Shown here: one piece after another, positions 61,989 to 63,379 of the stretch
Layout of the letters: each line of letters begins with the position of its first letter
Position numbering within the stretch: the stretch's first letter is position 1
Source: Oscillospiraceae bacterium
GTDB lineage: Bacteria > Bacillota > Clostridia > Oscillospirales > CAG-272
NCBI GenBank assembly: GCA_015064885.1
Contig: SVRJ01000009.1
Span: 1-63,379 of the forward strand
DNA length: 63,379 bases
Reading direction: 5' to 3'
Program-made: the position numbers and the translations under genes
Notes under the pieces: generated by a model
What the model saw: the letters and a program-made list of their open reading frames with translations, nothing else
What the model was told of the DNA's origin: nothing
Databases searched by the model: none

Positions 61989-62411
61989 ATGGATCAGAAA
62001 ACAGTTAACACTTATGAAACACTGTTCGTTTCCGACCTTACAGGCGGCGAAGAAGCTGCAAAGGCTACCGTTGAGAAGTTCAAGGGTATCATCGCAGCAA
62101 ACGCTGAGATCGAGGAAGTTAACGAATGGGGAAAGCGTCGTTTTGAGTATCCGATAAACGACAAGAACGAGGGCTACTACACTCTCGTAACATTCAAGAG
62201 CGCACCCGAGTTCCCCGCAGAGCTTGAGCGTCTTTTCAAGATCGACGAAAACCTTATGCGTTCCATCGTCATCAAGCTTGATGAGAAGGTTATGGCAAGA
62301 GCTAAGGCTAAGGCTGCTGCTAAGGCTGCTGCTAAGGCTGCAAGAGAAGCTGCCGCTAAGGAAGCTGCTCAGGCAGAGGCTGAAACTGTTGCAGAAGAAA
62401 GCGCAGAGTAA
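61989..62411 (+). CDS. rpsF: Ribosomal protein S6
   Basis: S6 binds S18 on the 30S platform. Residues 1-100 are the S6 fold (NTYETLFVSDLTGGEEAAK, NEWGKRRFEYPINDKNEGYYTLVTFKS). The remaining 40 residues are a low-complexity tail of repeated KAAAKAA units then an acidic end (AEAETVAEESAE), longer than the usual tail. AGGGAGG lies just before the ATG. First gene of the rpsF-ssb-rpsR operon. Confidence 0.97.
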   Translation: MDQKTVNTYETLFVSDLTGGEEAAKATVEKFKGIIAANAEIEEVNEWGKRRFEYPINDKNEGYYTLVTFKSAPEFPAELERLFKIDENLMRSIVIKLDEKVMARAKAKAAAKAAAKAAREAAAKEAAQAEAETVAEESAE

Positions 62412-62444
62412 TTACAGCGTAACTTAAGAAGGGGAGAAAAAGCA

Positions 62445-62891
62445 ATGTCCAATTTTAACTTTAACAAAGTAATTCTCGGAGGACGTCTTACAGCAGATCC
62501 CGAACTCAAGCAGACCACCTCGGGTATCCCGATGGTTTCCTTCACAGTTGCGGTAAACCGCAGCTATGCATCCAAGGATCAGCAGAGAGAGACAGACTTC
62601 TTTAACGTTACCGCATGGCGCACCAGAGCAGAATTTGTTGCGAAGTTCTTCAAGAAGGGTTCTGCAATCTGCATAGTAGGTGCTATCCAGAACCGTCAGT
62701 ACACAGACCAGCAGGGACAGAAGAGAACATTTACAGACATTGTCGCTGACGAAGTAATGTTCGTAGACTCCCGCGGAGACAATCCCGCATATTCCACGTC
62801 AAATCCCGCAGACACCTTCGTTCCCAATTTTGCTGACAACGATTCCGCAAAATTCAAGGAAGTCAAGGGTGACGAGGATCTCCCGTTCTGA
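62445..62891 (+). CDS. ssb: Single-stranded DNA-binding protein
   Basis: A 148-residue SSB: OB fold with NKVILGGRLTADPELKQTTSGIPM and FFNVTAWRTRAEFVAKFFKKG, a disordered linker, and the acidic tip DEDLPF that recruits repair partners. The position between rpsF and rpsR is the conserved firmicute order. Confidence 0.98.
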   Translation: MSNFNFNKVILGGRLTADPELKQTTSGIPMVSFTVAVNRSYASKDQQRETDFFNVTAWRTRAEFVAKFFKKGSAICIVGAIQNRQYTDQQGQKRTFTDIVADEVMFVDSRGDNPAYSTSNPADTFVPNFADNDSAKFKEVKGDEDLPF

Positions 62892-62942
62892 TCCTCACCA
62901 AAATACAGAACGGAAATATTATTGAAAGGTTAAATAAATATC

Positions 62943-63197
62943 ATGGAAAATACAGAAACAAACGTACGTCCCGCACGCCAGAATTTCCGCAAGAGAAAAA
63001 AGGTTTGCGTTTTCTGCCAGGACAAGGTTGAATTCATCGATTACAAGGACAGCGCAAAGCTCAAGAAGTTCATCAGCGAGAGAGGCAAGATCCTTCCCCG
63101 CAGAATTTCCGGCACATGTGCTAAGCACCAGAGAGAGCTTCAGAACGCTATAAAGCGCGCTCGTCATATGGCTCTTCTTCCTTACGTAGGAAACTGA
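62943..63197 (+). CDS. rpsR: Ribosomal protein S18
   Basis: S18 partners S6 on the 30S subunit. The 84-residue product has [52 protein letters not shown] (core [13 protein letters not shown]). Cys in VCVFC and GTCAKH give a CxxC...CxxxH zinc-type site, the metal-binding (C+) form of S18. Follows ssb by 51 bases. Confidence 0.97.
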   Translation: MENTETNVRPARQNFRKRKKVCVFCQDKVEFIDYKDSAKLKKFISERGKILPRRISGTCAKHQRELQNAIKRARHMALLPYVGN

Positions 63198-63246
63198 TTT
63201 AAATAATCGAGATAAGGAATCCGGTATTTGCGATATCCTTAGCTTT

Positions 63247-63281
63247 GGGGTCGCTCTTTCGGTGCGGCCCCTTTCTTTATA
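63247..63281 (+). terminator. Terminator after rpsR
   Basis: GGGGTCGC (63247-63254) pairs with GCGGCCCC (63264-63271, one G-U), followed by TTTCTTTATAATTTTT. Confidence 0.85.
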
Positions 63282-63309
63282 ATTTTTAACGAAACAAGGA
63301 GAAAAGATC

Positions 63310-63379
63310 ATGCGTAATGCTCACGTAAGATATATGTGCTTTCCCTCGGTAGTTCTCACCGGCAAAGAGACAGAGGTCA
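63310..63379 (+). CDS. Start of an unidentified gene (cut by window end)
   Basis: An ATG at 63310 with GGAG eight bases upstream opens a frame of at least 23 residues (MRNAHVRYMCFPSVVL...) that runs off the window. It follows the rpsR terminator. The fragment is too short to assign; it does not look like ribosomal protein L9. Confidence 0.4.
   Translation, partial: MRNAHVRYMCFPSVVLTGKETEV

Overview
The window is a chromosomal housekeeping segment of an anaerobic, endospore-lineage Firmicute (class Clostridia, probably an uncultured gut member). Evidence: moderate G+C; strong AGGAGG-type ribosome binding sites; consensus TTGACA-N17-TATAAT promoters; sporulation-lineage genes (yabP, yabQ, a SpoVB/YabM flippase, a GerW/YtfJ protein); the firmicute order scpA-scpB, cdaA-ybbR, mazG-yabO-yabP-yabQ-divIC-S1; oxygen-independent HemZ; and Clostridia-typical TSCPD and RelA families. 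There is no phage, transposase, CRISPR array or rRNA operon. One tRNA-Thr(CGT) is present.

Layout. (1) 1-1293: infC on the minus strand with a non-canonical ATC start and an attenuator leader, then a promoter-driven structured RNA candidate on the plus strand. (2) 1294-18997: a long plus-strand run, lon, engB, M50 protease, scpA, scpB, a nuclease-like lipoprotein, DUF2953 protein, gerW, D,D-carboxypeptidase, rluB, a small unknown, hisS, a GlmU-type acetyltransferase, glmM, glmS and dxs. It joins proteostasis, chromosome condensation and cell-wall precursor synthesis. (3) 19042-21891, minus: membrane-anchored XRE regulator, ogt, a small unknown, rsmI. (4) An amidase (plus) and ligA (minus) overlap tail to tail. 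(5) 24880-30570, plus: hpf, a flavodoxin-like protein, topB, a RadC relative lacking its metal site, and an ECF sigma factor with a C-terminal domain of about 370 residues. (6) ispE (minus), then htpG, a prephenate-dehydratase-like protein, a TSCPD protein and a phosphohexomutase (plus). (7) 36503-54308, minus: the DivIC/YabPQ sporulation-division cluster, a uridine-kinase-like protein, hemZ, dtd, relA, recJ, an FAD dehydrogenase, ybbR, cdaA, a TPM-domain protein and a zinc-ribbon protein. (8) An rRNA methyltransferase (plus), rsmA (minus), tRNA-Thr (plus), a GHL10 glycosidase-like protein (minus), a heterodimeric ABC exporter and rpsF-ssb-rpsR (plus), and the start of one further gene at the right edge.

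No new multi-gene defence or mobile system is visible. The points most worth a second look are the structured RNA near 1029-1181, the one-component ECF sigma factor, the RadC and prephenate dehydratase relatives that lack expected catalytic residues, the CdaA with RHN in place of RHR, the stand-alone GlmU-type acetyltransferase beside glmM/glmS, and RNA hairpins in front of infC, the carboxypeptidase gene, hpf and rpsF. All family assignments were made by eye from motifs; no database search was run.
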